A DNA stretch of 59,679 nucleotides from Thermoflexales bacterium. Its GTDB lineage: Bacteria > Chloroflexota > Anaerolineae > Fen-1058. Both the position numbers and the translations under genes were made by a program. The DNA is taken from NCBI GenBank assembly GCA_016931085.1, contig JAFGFO010000245.1, positions 1 through 59,679 of the forward strand, read 5' to 3'. A model generated the notes under the pieces. It saw nothing but the letters and a program-made list of their open reading frames with translations. It was not told where the DNA came from and made no database searches. Below are positions 44,734 through 54,200 of this stretch, one piece after another; the first letter of the stretch is position 1, and every line of letters starts with the position of its first letter.

Positions 44734-45438
44734 ATGCGCATCACAATGATCGGACACAGCACGGTCCTGGTTGAAACGTCTGGGAAGAAAATTCTCACCG
44801 ATCCCTATTTCGGCACGTGGGGCAACCTGGCTTATGCACGCCCTGTGCCACCGGCCATGTCACGCCAAGAATTGCAACAGGTGGATGGCGTGCTGATCTC
44901 GCACGAGCACTGGGATCACGTGGATGGCAAGTTCCTTCGCTCGCTGGGCGATGTGCCTGTGATTGTGCCTAAGCTGACCCGTTGGCTCATACGGCTCTTT
45001 AGCGGCGGCGAGCTTCTTGGCATTGCAGCCTGGGAAAGCACAAGTATTGGTGAGATAACGATCACGGCTGTTCCGGCGGCGCATATCACATCTACAGTGG
45101 GGTACGTCCTGCAAGGGGAAGAGAAGCAAGTCTATTTTGCTGGGGACAGCTATTACCGGCCCTTTATGCGAGACATTGGGAACAAGTTTCAACTGGACGT
45201 GGCCTTGATGCCTGTGACCACCTATCGCCTGCCCATGACGATGGGCGAAGAGCAAGCGGTTCGAGCAGCGCAGGATCTTAAAGCGGCCGTGGTGATCCCC
45301 ATTCATCTAGGGCTTCGACCGCGCTCGCCACTGCTGCGAACTGACCAGACGCCAGAGCACTTTGCCAAGCGAATGGGCGAGCAAGGCGTAAAATGCCAGG
45401 TCGTGATCCTGGCCGAGGGTGAGAGTTGGACGCTATAA
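44734..45438 (+). CDS. Metallo-beta-lactamase-fold hydrolase (UlaG/NAPE-PLD-like)
   Basis: A 234-residue zinc hydrolase. Metal motif H57-E-H59-W-D61-H62, later AAHIT, GDSYYR and HLG supply the other ligands. The N-terminus IGHSTVLVETSGKKILTDP (split over two strands) is typical of the UlaG/YfbH/NAPE-PLD-like group acting on phosphodiesters or lactones. ATG at 44734 has AGAGGG 5 nt upstream; GTG at 44728 is too close. The stop TAA overlaps the next ribosome-binding site (TAAGGAG). Confidence 0.88.
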   Translation: MRITMIGHSTVLVETSGKKILTDPYFGTWGNLAYARPVPPAMSRQELQQVDGVLISHEHWDHVDGKFLRSLGDVPVIVPKLTRWLIRLFSGGELLGIAAWESTSIGEITITAVPAAHITSTVGYVLQGEEKQVYFAGDSYYRPFMRDIGNKFQLDVALMPVTTYRLPMTMGEEQAVRAAQDLKAAVVIPIHLGLRPRSPLLRTDQTPEHFAKRMGEQGVKCQVVILAEGESWTL

Positions 45439-45448
45439 GGAGCAAGCG

Positions 45449-46390
45449 ATGTCAATCTATGGGATCATCATCTTACTGGCAGCCTTCCTGGCAGCCGCTG
45501 TGCTGGCCACAGCGTATATCTTTTCCGACATTGTCATCCACTCCAGGCGCCAACCCATCGTCAGAACGCCGCAAGAGTACGGCATGGCTTTTGAAAACGT
45601 CGAATTCAAAAGCACAGACGGCTTGACGATCAAAGGTTGGTTCATCCCGGCCCCGTCCGGCCAGACCGAGCGGGTCATCCTTCTCACACACCCCATGCCC
45701 ATGAACCGCCACGGCTTTCTGGCAAAGAACCAGGGCTTTCCCCCCATGTTCAAAACCGACGTGGATCTCTTAAAGACCATGCACGCCCTGCACCAGGCTG
45801 GCTACCCCGTGCTGGCGTTCGACCTGCGCAACCACGGCGAAAGCGACGGCGGCATCACGGGCAATGGGCTGTCAGAATACCAGGACGTGCTGGGGGCCGT
45901 GCGCTACATCAACAATCGTTCAGACCTGGCCGTGCAGCAAATCGGCTTTGTCTGCTTTTGCATGGGCGCGGCATCTACCATGACGGCCCTCAGCAAGGGC
46001 AAGGATCAGGTCACGAACGCCCGCTTCCTGGTGGCCATTCAGCCTATCACTGCCGGCTTGTTCTTCCGCTGCTACATGAAAAAGGTCTACACGCCACTCA
46101 GCTTGCTGCTGATCCCCATCGTTGCCAGGATTGTCCAGTTGCGGGGCGGGTACGCGCTCGAGGACATGGGCCCCGGACAATTCGCCCGGGATATCGAGAT
46201 TCCTACCATGTACGTCCAGGCCAAAGAGGACCCCTGGACCGAGCTGAGCGACATCCAGGGCTTTTACGATGCCACGCCCGGGCCTAAAGAACTCTGGCTC
46301 ATCGAGGGCAAGATGGCGCGCTTCGAGGCGTACAACTACGTCGGCCAGCACCCGGAAAGAATCCTGGCCTTTATTGCAAAGCATTTTTGA
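45449..46390 (+). CDS. Membrane-anchored alpha/beta hydrolase with atypical active site
   Basis: A 313-residue protein with an N-terminal transmembrane helix (about 4-26) and an alpha/beta-hydrolase domain: oxyanion region LLTHPMPMNRHG, then FDLRNHGESDG, nucleophile-elbow region GFVCFCMGAAS with Cys171 in place of Ser and Cys169 in place of the usual Gly, and acid Asp in VQAKEDPW. Where the catalytic His is expected (normally E-G-A-x-H) the sequence is EGKMARFEAY, with no His. It may therefore be a non-hydrolytic homologue or use another mechanism. AAGGAG is 6 nt before ATG. Likely cotranscribed with the metallo-hydrolase. Confidence 0.75.
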   Translation: MSIYGIIILLAAFLAAAVLATAYIFSDIVIHSRRQPIVRTPQEYGMAFENVEFKSTDGLTIKGWFIPAPSGQTERVILLTHPMPMNRHGFLAKNQGFPPMFKTDVDLLKTMHALHQAGYPVLAFDLRNHGESDGGITGNGLSEYQDVLGAVRYINNRSDLAVQQIGFVCFCMGAASTMTALSKGKDQVTNARFLVAIQPITAGLFFRCYMKKVYTPLSLLLIPIVARIVQLRGGYALEDMGPGQFARDIEIPTMYVQAKEDPWTELSDIQGFYDATPGPKELWLIEGKMARFEAYNYVGQHPERILAFIAKHF

Positions 46391-46398
46391 CAGTGCGT

Positions 46399-46653
46399 TT
46401 AGGCGTCGTCCACTTTTTCGACGACAATCGTGCCCTTTGACACCAGGGCCACGATCGCGCCCAGCGCGGCCAACTGCGGCGCGACGAGAACGCCTACCAC
46501 ACCCCAGGTGAGTGGGAGATCGATCAACGTTCGACCCGCCTCGTTCCGGATCGAGATGCGGCGGATATTGCCCTCGTGCAGCAGCTCCTTGATCTTGATC
46601 ACCAGTGCATCGCCCTCGGCCTGGAATTCTTCATAAACTTTTTGTTCACTCAT
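46399..46653 (-). CDS. DUF4342 domain protein
   Basis: An 84-residue protein fitting DUF4342: N-terminal helix, then GNIRRISIRNEAGRTLIDLPL, a hydrophobic GVVGVLVAPQLAALGAIVALV segment that may be one membrane helix, and a final TIVVEKV strand. Function unknown. It is convergent with the hydrolase gene (8-nt gap) and has AAAGGAA upstream of its ATG. Confidence 0.82.
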   Translation of the reverse strand: MSEQKVYEEFQAEGDALVIKIKELLHEGNIRRISIRNEAGRTLIDLPLTWGVVGVLVAPQLAALGAIVALVSKGTIVVEKVDDA

Positions 46654-46742
46654 TGCCGTTCCTTTCTCAAATGATCGTCACACAGCCCTAGTGTATCACA
46701 TTCAGCCTGGCTGTGCCTGACACAAGGCTGACAAAAACGTGA

Positions 46743-46748
46743 TATAAT
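46743..46748 (+). promoter_or_regulatory. -10 element of the unknown membrane protein gene
   Basis: Perfect TATAAT 18 nt before the ATG; TGACAC at 46718 is a poor -35 with 19-nt spacing. The transcript would have a very short leader containing GGGAGGG. Confidence 0.45.
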
Positions 46749-46766
46749 ATCGCCGGGAGGGCTGAC

Positions 46767-47396
46767 ATGGACAACGATCTCTCTGCCTTGGTCATGAGCT
46801 TGCTGCCGGTACTGGTGGCAGGCGGGATGTTAATCCTGGGGCTGGCGTTCGCTTACTTCAATCGTCAGAGGCGCCGGCAAGCCTGGACCGAGCTGGCCGA
46901 GCGTACAGGCTTGACGTTTGAGCCGGGAGGTTTTCTCGGAGGCGGGCGCGTGACCGGCAACTATCGCGGCTACGACCTCCGCCTCGACACCTTCACGCGC
47001 CGCCACGGCAGAAGCAGCACGACTTATACCCGCATCGTGCTGAGCCTGTCCAACCCCACCTCTCTCGAGCTGGCCCTGTCCAACGAAGGCGTGTTCGGCA
47101 AACTCGGCAAGCTGCTGGGAGCGCAAGACATCCAGACCGGCGACGAGGAGCTGGACCGGCGCTTTGTCGTCAAAGGCCAGCCGGCCGAGGCCATCGTGAC
47201 GCTGCTGACGGCCGGCGGCCTGCGTTACAGGCTACTAGAAACGCCCTCGTCCTTCAAGCTCGAGCTCAAGAACCAGCAACTGTACTACGAACAACGTGGC
47301 GCAGAAAGGAACGTCGACCATTTGCAGTCCACGCTCACGCTGCTGAGCGAGCTGGCGGCGGCCGCTGAGCGCCGCAGGAGTAGTACACGATGGTAG
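46767..47396 (+). CDS. Single-pass membrane protein of unknown function
   Basis: A 209-residue protein: one N-terminal helix (about 8-31), a basic RQRRRQAW segment (inside), then a cytoplasmic alpha/beta domain starting AWTELAERTGLTFEPGGFLGGGRVTGNYRGYDLRL, which resembles the DUF3137-like or similar uncharacterised family of membrane-tethered domains. No catalytic residues recognised. GGGAGGG lies 5 nt upstream of ATG. The GH3 gene begins 25 nt downstream and may be cotranscribed. Confidence 0.68.
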   Translation: MDNDLSALVMSLLPVLVAGGMLILGLAFAYFNRQRRRQAWTELAERTGLTFEPGGFLGGGRVTGNYRGYDLRLDTFTRRHGRSSTTYTRIVLSLSNPTSLELALSNEGVFGKLGKLLGAQDIQTGDEELDRRFVVKGQPAEAIVTLLTAGGLRYRLLETPSSFKLELKNQQLYYEQRGAERNVDHLQSTLTLLSELAAAAERRRSSTRW

Positions 47397-47421
47397 CAGG
47401 AGATTAATGAAAGGAATTCAC

Positions 47422-49593
47422 ATGTCAGACACACCCATTTATCAAAACCCAAACCGCTCGATCGAAGAGCGCGTCCAGGACCTGCTGGAGCGCATGACGC
47501 TGGAAGAAAAAGTCGGCCAGATGTGCCAGATCAACGGCCGTGACAAGCCCGAAAAGTGGCTCCAGGAGCATCACGTCGGCTCCTTCTTGCACATGCTGGG
47601 CGAGGAGACGGTCGCGCTGCAAAGGCTTGCCGCCGAGAGCCGGCTGGGCATCCCCCTCCTCTTTGGCATCGACGCCATCCACGGGCACGCCTTTTGGCCC
47701 ACGGGCACCGTCTTTCCCACCCAACTGGCCCTATCTTGCGCCTGGAACCCCGAGCTCGTCCAGCAGATCGGGCGGGTCACGGCCAGGGAAGTAGCCGCCA
47801 CAGGCGTGCATTGGACCTTCTCGCCCATGTTGGACATCGCTCGTGACCTGCGCTGGGGCCGCATCGACGAGACCTTTGGCGAGGACCCGCACCTGGTCAG
47901 CGTGCTTGGTGCGGCCCTCGTCCGCGGCTACCAGGGCGACGAGCTGGCCGACACCTACGCCATCGCCGCCTGCGCCAAGCACTATGCCGGCTATTCGGAA
48001 ACCCAGGGTGGGCGCGACTCCAGCGAGGCCGACCTGTCCGAGCGCAAGATGCGCTCGCTGTTCCTACGGCCCTTCCAGGCCACCGTGGAGGCCGGCAGCG
48101 CGACGATCATGGCCGGCTACCACGCCATCGACGGCGTCCCCTGCTCGGCCAACACCTGGCTGCTGAGGGACGTCCTGCGCGGCGAATGGGGCTTTGACGG
48201 CATGGTCGTGTCCGACTGGATGAACATGGACCACCTGCAAAAAGAGCAGCGCATCTCGCCCACGCCCGAGCACGCCTGCAAACTCGTCGTCGAGGCTGGC
48301 AACGACATGCTGATGAACACGCTCGACTTTACCCAAGCCTGCGTCCAGGCCGTCAAGGATGGCCAGATCGACATGGCCGACGTCGACGAGGCGGTCAAAA
48401 ACGTGCTGCGGCTCAAGTTCAGGCTGGGCCTGTTCGACGACAAGCGCTACCCGGACTTGCAGAAGGGCCAAGAGATCGTGGGCTGCGCCGGGCACCGCCA
48501 GTTGGCGTTGGAAAGCGCCTACCAATCCATCGTGCTGCTCAAGAACGTGGACGATTTGCTGCCGCTCAAGAACGGCCTGAAGCGCATCGCCGTGATCGGC
48601 CCCAATGCCGACGACATCCAGGCGCAGTTGGGCGACTGGGTGTTGTTCAGCGGCCAGCTCGGCGACGTGGCGTTAGCGCGCGCGAGAGAAACGGTCGTCA
48701 GCGTGCTGGACGGCATCCGCGCGCGCGCCGGGGAGGCGTGCCAGGTAGAGTACTGCCGGGGCTGCGACGTGGTCGAGACCGGCACCGAGGGCATCGCGGA
48801 GGCGGTCGAGGCGGCCCGCCGGGCCGAGGTGGCGGTTGTCGTGGTGGGCGACAACCTGGCCCTGAACGGCGAAACGCACGACCGGGCCGCGCTCGACTTG
48901 ACGGGCGGGCAGAGCCAGCTCTTGAGGGCCGTGCTCGAGACCGGCACGCCCACGGTCGTGGTGCTCATCAACGGCAAGCCGCTCAGCATCCCGTTCGTTT
49001 TGGAGAAAGTCCCGGCCGTGTTGGAAGCCTGGAACCCCGGCCTGGAGGGGGGCAACGCCGTGGCCGGCATCCTGTTTGGCGACCGCAACCCCAGCGGCAA
49101 GCTGTCCATCTCGTTCCCGTATCACGTGGGGCAGCAGCCCGTCTATTACAACCAACTGCCTGGCTGGCACACCGACCGTTACGCCGACATGACGGCCGAG
49201 CCGCTGCTGGCCTTTGGCTATGGGCTGAGCTACACCGGCTTTGCCTATTCCAAGCTCAAGCTCGGCGCCAGGGAGCTGGCGGCCGGCGAGGCGCTCGAAG
49301 TCGAGGTCGACGTGACCAACACGGGCCAACGCCAGGGCACCGAAATCGTCCAGTTCTACATCCACGACCTCTTCAGCTCGGTGACCCGGCCCGTCAAGGA
49401 GCTGGTGGATTTCCGGCGGGTGGATCTGGGGCCAGGCGAGACCAAGACCGTGAGGCTGCAGGTGGGCTACGAACAATTGGCGCTGATCAATCAACACCTG
49501 GAAAGCGTCGTCGAGCCGGGCGATTTCGAAGTGATGGTCGGCAGCTCATCCCGCGATCAAGACTTGCTCAAGGAGACGTTCGCGGCCAAGTAG
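47422..49593 (+). CDS. GH3 beta-glycosidase (beta-glucosidase-like)
   Basis: A 723-residue glycoside hydrolase family 3 enzyme without a signal peptide, so probably cytoplasmic. Order: (beta/alpha)8 domain with GIDAIHGH (82-89), KHYAGY (186-191) and the nucleophile Asp265 in VVSDWMNM; alpha/beta sandwich with ETHDRAALDL; fibronectin III-like C-terminal domain (about 600-720). It is expected to cleave beta-linked gluco-oligosaccharides or xylosides from non-reducing ends. ATG at 47422 has AAAGGA 6 nt upstream; an ATG five codons earlier has none. Its stop TAG is part of a GTAGGGGC repeat. Confidence 0.93.
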   Translation: MSDTPIYQNPNRSIEERVQDLLERMTLEEKVGQMCQINGRDKPEKWLQEHHVGSFLHMLGEETVALQRLAAESRLGIPLLFGIDAIHGHAFWPTGTVFPTQLALSCAWNPELVQQIGRVTAREVAATGVHWTFSPMLDIARDLRWGRIDETFGEDPHLVSVLGAALVRGYQGDELADTYAIAACAKHYAGYSETQGGRDSSEADLSERKMRSLFLRPFQATVEAGSATIMAGYHAIDGVPCSANTWLLRDVLRGEWGFDGMVVSDWMNMDHLQKEQRISPTPEHACKLVVEAGNDMLMNTLDFTQACVQAVKDGQIDMADVDEAVKNVLRLKFRLGLFDDKRYPDLQKGQEIVGCAGHRQLALESAYQSIVLLKNVDDLLPLKNGLKRIAVIGPNADDIQAQLGDWVLFSGQLGDVALARARETVVSVLDGIRARAGEACQVEYCRGCDVVETGTEGIAEAVEAARRAEVAVVVVGDNLALNGETHDRAALDLTGGQSQLLRAVLETGTPTVVVLINGKPLSIPFVLEKVPAVLEAWNPGLEGGNAVAGILFGDRNPSGKLSISFPYHVGQQPVYYNQLPGWHTDRYADMTAEPLLAFGYGLSYTGFAYSKLKLGARELAAGEALEVEVDVTNTGQRQGTEIVQFYIHDLFSSVTRPVKELVDFRRVDLGPGETKTVRLQVGYEQLALINQHLESVVEPGDFEVMVGSSSRDQDLLKETFAAK

Positions 49594-49690
49594 GGGCAGC
49601 TCCTTGCGAGTATACAAGCGAAGCGAGGGATCTCGTGCCTGTGCCAACGAGATTCCTCGCCGCCCTGCGGGCGTCTCGGAATGACTTTGC
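49592..49690. repeat. Composite palindromic repeat after the GH3 gene
   Basis: Begins with GTAGGGGCAGC, then GCGAGGGATCTCGT (49623-49636) pairing with ACGAGATTCCTCGC (49647-49660, one mismatch), then a CGCCC-TGC-GGGCG hairpin and GGAATGAC. No coding sequence seen. Possible terminator. Confidence 0.65.
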
Positions 49691-49718
49691 AACAGCCGTG
49701 GCTGGAGGAGTAAAATGA

Positions 49719-49747
49719 TTGACACATCAGGCAAGTCATTGTACAAT
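49719..49747 (+). promoter_or_regulatory. Near-consensus sigma-70 promoter of the PAS-STAS/phosphatase operon
   Basis: TTGACA (49719-49724), 17-nt spacer, TACAAT (49742-49747). Leaves a leader of about 205 nt before the PAS-PAS-STAS gene. Confidence 0.8.
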
Positions 49748-49780
49748 ATTTTGTATGATCATCATCGCTAGTGCTTGAAG

Positions 49781-49831
49781 AGTATCCTTGAGCAGCACGA
49801 GGTTGCCCCCTGCCCTACTGCTCAAGATACT
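49781..49831 (+). promoter_or_regulatory. Leader RNA hairpin
   Basis: AGTATCCTTGAGCAG (49781-49795) pairs with CTGCTCAAGATACT (49818-49831), one bulged base, 22-nt loop. It lies in the long leader between the promoter and the PAS-PAS-STAS gene. No known riboswitch recognised. The rest of 49840-49958 holds no gene I can see. Confidence 0.5.
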
Positions 49832-49958
49832 GGCGAGCGAGTGCTAGAGGTTCCACAAAAAGCCATCATACGACAAAGAGAAATACATCCATAAACCCAA
49901 ATCACGACAAAGGCACCGCCTACCAAGCGGTCACGCACGCTGACAGGAGGTAATCAAT

Positions 49959-51275
49959 ATGGGCAATCAATCGAGTAAAACTCGCCTGACCAACGAGGAA
50001 CGATTATCGAATGAACTCAATCTGATGCGGGTGGCAATAGACAGCTTGCCGGATTATGTGTGGAGTAAAGACGCCGAGGGCCGGTTTGTGCTGGCCAATA
50101 TTGCCCTAGCTCGACATATGGGAGCAGCCACTGTAGATGATCTTATTGGCAAGACCGACTTTGATTTCTATCCACCAGAATTGGCGGCGCAATTTTGCGC
50201 CGACGAGCAGGCGCTTATCGCCTCAGGCCAAACTATACTCGACCATGAGGAAGCCACCCAGGACACGGCCGGTAATCCAAAATGGACCCTAACCACTAAA
50301 GTGCTTTTGCGTGACAGTGAGAGCAAGTTTATTGGCTCGACGGGTGTATCCCGAGATATTACTGCGCGCAAAGTAGCCGAAGCCGAACTGGCCCGGCAGC
50401 GATACATCCTCGACACCTTCATGGAGAACATCCCCGACCGCGTCTATTTCAAGGATATGGACAGCCGAATTACACGGGCCAACAAGGCGCACGCGATACA
50501 TTTGGGACTGAGCGATCCGGCCGAGGAAATCAGCAAGAGCGATTTCGACTTCTTCCCCGAGGAACAGGCGCGGCCCAAGTACGAGCAAGAGCAGGAGGTC
50601 ATCCGCACCGGCCGGCCGATCCTGAATTTGGAGGAAGTTGACAGTCGCGGACGCTGGGCGCTCACGACCAAGATGCCCCTGCGCGACGAGAACGGGAAGA
50701 TCATCGGCACCTTCGGCATCTCGCGCGACATCACGGCGCTGAAGCAGGCGCAGGCAGCCCTAGAAAAGGCTTATGCAGATGTGGAGCAACAAGTAGCGGC
50801 GCGGACGGCGGAGCTGGAGCGAGAGGTGGCCGAGCGGGAGCGGGCGCAAGAGGAGAGCGCACGCCTGCAGCAGGAGGTGATCGAGGCGCAGAAGCAGGCC
50901 ATCCAGGAGCTTTCTACACCCATCATCCCCATTCTCGAAGGCGTGATCGTCATGCCGCTGATCGGCTCGATAGACACGCTGCGTGCGCGGGATGTCACGT
51001 GCAGTCTATTGGCGGGGATTCGGGAGCACAAGGCGCGGGTCGTCATTCTCGACATCACGGGTGTGCCGATCGTGGACAGCGGTGTGGCGACGTACTTGAA
51101 CAAGACCATCCAGGCGGCCCAGCTCAAGGGCGCACGCACGATTGTCACCGGCATCTCCGAGGCCGTGGCCGAAACGATTGTTGACCTGGGCATTGATTGG
51201 AGCCATATCGAAACGGTGGCTGACTTGCAGAACGGTTTGCGAGCCGTATTGAGCGGCCGGCGCGGCGAGAGATAG
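49959..51275 (+). CDS. PAS-PAS-STAS protein (RsbR-like stressosome/partner-switch component)
   Basis: A 438-residue cytoplasmic regulator. PAS 1 (about 25-140) and PAS 2 (about 145-270) each have the YxKDxxxRF/IxxAN start and the TDFDFYPPE or SDFDFFPEE loop; a coiled coil (about 270-320) and a C-terminal STAS domain (about 325-435) follow. The STAS motif VILDITGVPIVDSGVATYL and AETIVDLGI are those of RsbR co-antagonists, with Thr and Ser at the usual phosphorylation region. AGGAGG is upstream of ATG. Nineteen nucleotides downstream is a PP2C-type phosphatase gene, fitting an RsbR/RsbU-like partner-switching pair. No RsbS/RsbT-like gene is present in the window. Confidence 0.87.
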   Translation: MGNQSSKTRLTNEERLSNELNLMRVAIDSLPDYVWSKDAEGRFVLANIALARHMGAATVDDLIGKTDFDFYPPELAAQFCADEQALIASGQTILDHEEATQDTAGNPKWTLTTKVLLRDSESKFIGSTGVSRDITARKVAEAELARQRYILDTFMENIPDRVYFKDMDSRITRANKAHAIHLGLSDPAEEISKSDFDFFPEEQARPKYEQEQEVIRTGRPILNLEEVDSRGRWALTTKMPLRDENGKIIGTFGISRDITALKQAQAALEKAYADVEQQVAARTAELEREVAERERAQEESARLQQEVIEAQKQAIQELSTPIIPILEGVIVMPLIGSIDTLRARDVTCSLLAGIREHKARVVILDITGVPIVDSGVATYLNKTIQAAQLKGARTIVTGISEAVAETIVDLGIDWSHIETVADLQNGLRAVLSGRRGER

Positions 51276-51294
51276 AATTTGTTGGAGGTATAAC

Positions 51295-54200
51295 GTGACC
51301 GAATATCAAAAACCTGAACGCAAAAAAAGAACCAAATCTCAACCTACGCGCCCAACGATAGGTCTTCTCATACCCAATGTTTATCGGGGGAATGAGGAAT
51401 TGGTGTGGCAAAATGCCATGGATGCGGCTCGGGAGAACGGAGCAAATCTGATCTGTTTTACCGGGGGATATCTTGACATGTCCGATGGTTCTGAAGCACG
51501 AGCCAACATACTCTATCAGTTGATCAGTCAGGAAGAAATAGATGGCCTGGTGACTTTTTCCAGTACAGTGGGCTGGTTTATCGGAAAAGAAAAACTGGTT
51601 GATTTTTGTAAAGGGTATGAACCGCTGCCGGTGGTAAGTGTTGATGTAAAATTAGCGGGAATCCCCAGTGTGGTCAAGAGCAATTACCAGGGGATGCGAG
51701 AAGCGATGATACATCTGATCGAGGAGCATGGGTATCGTCGCATCGCTTTTTTATGTGGGCCTGAAAATGCCGATTGGGCCCAGGAACGTCTTCGAGCCTA
51801 TACCGAAACGCTGACCGACTATGGTCTGGATGTGGATGAGAAATTGATCGCGCCGGCTCCGACAACATGGGAATTTGCCAGACCAGAAATTGGGCCGGCT
51901 ACCCAGCAGATCAACATCTTGTTGAATGAACGAAACCTGGTGCCTGGCATTGACTTTGAAGCATTGGTTGGGGCTACAGACAGCTTGATTCAAGAAGCAG
52001 TGCGTACTCTACAGGAGAGAGGGGTACAGATTCCAGAGCAAGTGGCGGTGACGGGGTTTGACGATGAGCCAACAAGCAGCGTGATCACCCCACCACTGAC
52101 GACGATAAGAGCGCCATTTTGTGAAATGGGCTATAAGGCTGTTGAGCTAGTGTTGGCGCTGCTGGCGGGCGAGCAAGTACCCGAACAGGTGAGCTTACCC
52201 TGCAAGTTGGTGATACGCCAATCGTGTGGCTGTCAGGACCCGTGCGTGGCGGCGGTGACAGCCACACCCGGCCATACTCCGGCCGTTGTCCCTCTGGATG
52301 CGCCCCTCATTCAGCCGGAACTTGGGGCAGAGATGGTTCGCGTGGCGCAAGCCAGCGGTATTGAAAGCATCCAGCACGAACTAGAGCCTATTCTCGACAC
52401 ATTTACCGCCGAATTGACCGGCGCCCAGCCGGGCGTCTTTCTCAACGCTTTGGATGAGGCGTTACAGCGCTCGACCGCCACAGTTGACGAGTTAAGCCAG
52501 TGGCATAACATCATTTCTACTCTGTGGCAACATATTTTACTCCGGCTGAACCACAACGGCGCCGAAGCCCGGCAAGCCGAAACCCTGTTGCGAGAGGCGC
52601 AGGTGTTGATTGGCCGCGTCGCCGAACGAACGCAAATGCTCAAGAGCCTTCGAGACCATCAACAGGAACTTGATTTTCAGCGCGTCAGCGCATCTTTGCT
52701 CGCGACTCTAGACATCAATGCTCTCATGGACACGCTGGCCAACGAATTGCCTGGCCTGGGAATTCCAAGTTGCTATCTGTCGCTCTTCGAAAATCCCCGA
52801 CCCTACCAGTATCCCGATCCGGCGCCTCAGTGGGCGCGACTGGTCCTGGCTTACGGCCCGCAAGGGCGCACACCACTGGAATCGCCCGGACAGCGCTTCC
52901 CGGCCAGGCAATTGATCCCCGACGAGTTGTGGCCGCAAGACCGCGCTTGCAGTTTCGTCCTCTTGTCTCTCCATTTCCAACAAGAACAGATCGGGTTCGT
53001 ATTATTCGAAAGCGGCTCGCGGAGAGGCAGTATGTATGAAACCTTGCGGATGGAAATCAGCAGCGCGCTGCAGGGAACTCTGCTGGTGCAGCGAGTACAA
53101 GAGCGTTCAGCCGCACTGGCGCGGCATCAGTACATCCTCGGCACCTTTATGGCGAACGTGCCCGACAGCATCTACTTCAAGGACTGCCAAAGCCGCATTA
53201 CGCTTGCTAACCCGGCCCACGCCCGTGACTTGGGCTTGCACGATTCACTTGAGGAAATCGGCAAGACAGACTTTGATTTCTTCCCGGAGGAGCAGGCTCG
53301 CCCCAGGTACGAACAAGAGCAGGAAATCATCCGCACGGGTCAGCCGATCCTGGCGCTGGAAGAGCCGTGTGCCCGGGGGCGGTGGGCGCTCACGACCAAG
53401 ATGCCACTGCGCGACGAGCGCGGGGAGATCATCGGCACGTTTGGCATCTCGCGCGATATCACCGAGTTGAAGCGGATGCAAGCCACGCTGGAAAAGGCCA
53501 ACGCGGAAATCAGCACGCTCAACGAGCGGCTCAAAGCAGAGAACCTGCGCATGGAGGCCGAGCTGGACGTGACGCGCCGCCTGCAGCAGATGCTGCTGCC
53601 GACGGAGGAGGAGCTGCTCCAGATCGAGGGACTGGACATTGCCGGCTTCATGCAGCCGGCCGACGAGGTCGGCGGGGACTATTACGACGTGCTGCAGCAC
53701 AATGGCGCGCTCAAGATCGGCATCGGAGACGTGACCGGCCACGGTTTGGAGAGCGGGGTGGTGATGTTGATGCTCCAGACGGCCGTCCGCACGCTGCAGA
53801 CCAGCGGCGTAGAGGACCCGGTCTACTTCATGGACATCCTCAACCGCCTGCTGCACGCCAACCTGCAGCGCATGAACGTGGACAAGAGCATGACGCTGGC
53901 TTTGTTGGACTATGATGCGGGCCGCCTTGCGGCCCCAGGGCACTTGCGTCTCAGTGGACAGCACGAGCAGTTGATCGTGGTGCGGCGGGGCGGGAAAGTG
54001 GAGTTGATAGACACGATTGACCTGGGCTTTCCACTGGGGATTGAGGACGGGATCGCCCATTTTGTGAAGGAGATGCCGCCGGTCGAGCTGAAGGCGGGGG
54101 ATGGGGTGGTGTTGTACTCGGATGGGATCACCGAGGCGGAGAACGAGGCCAAAGAGTTCTATGGCTTGGAGCGGCTGTGCCAGGTAGTGAGCGCGCACTG

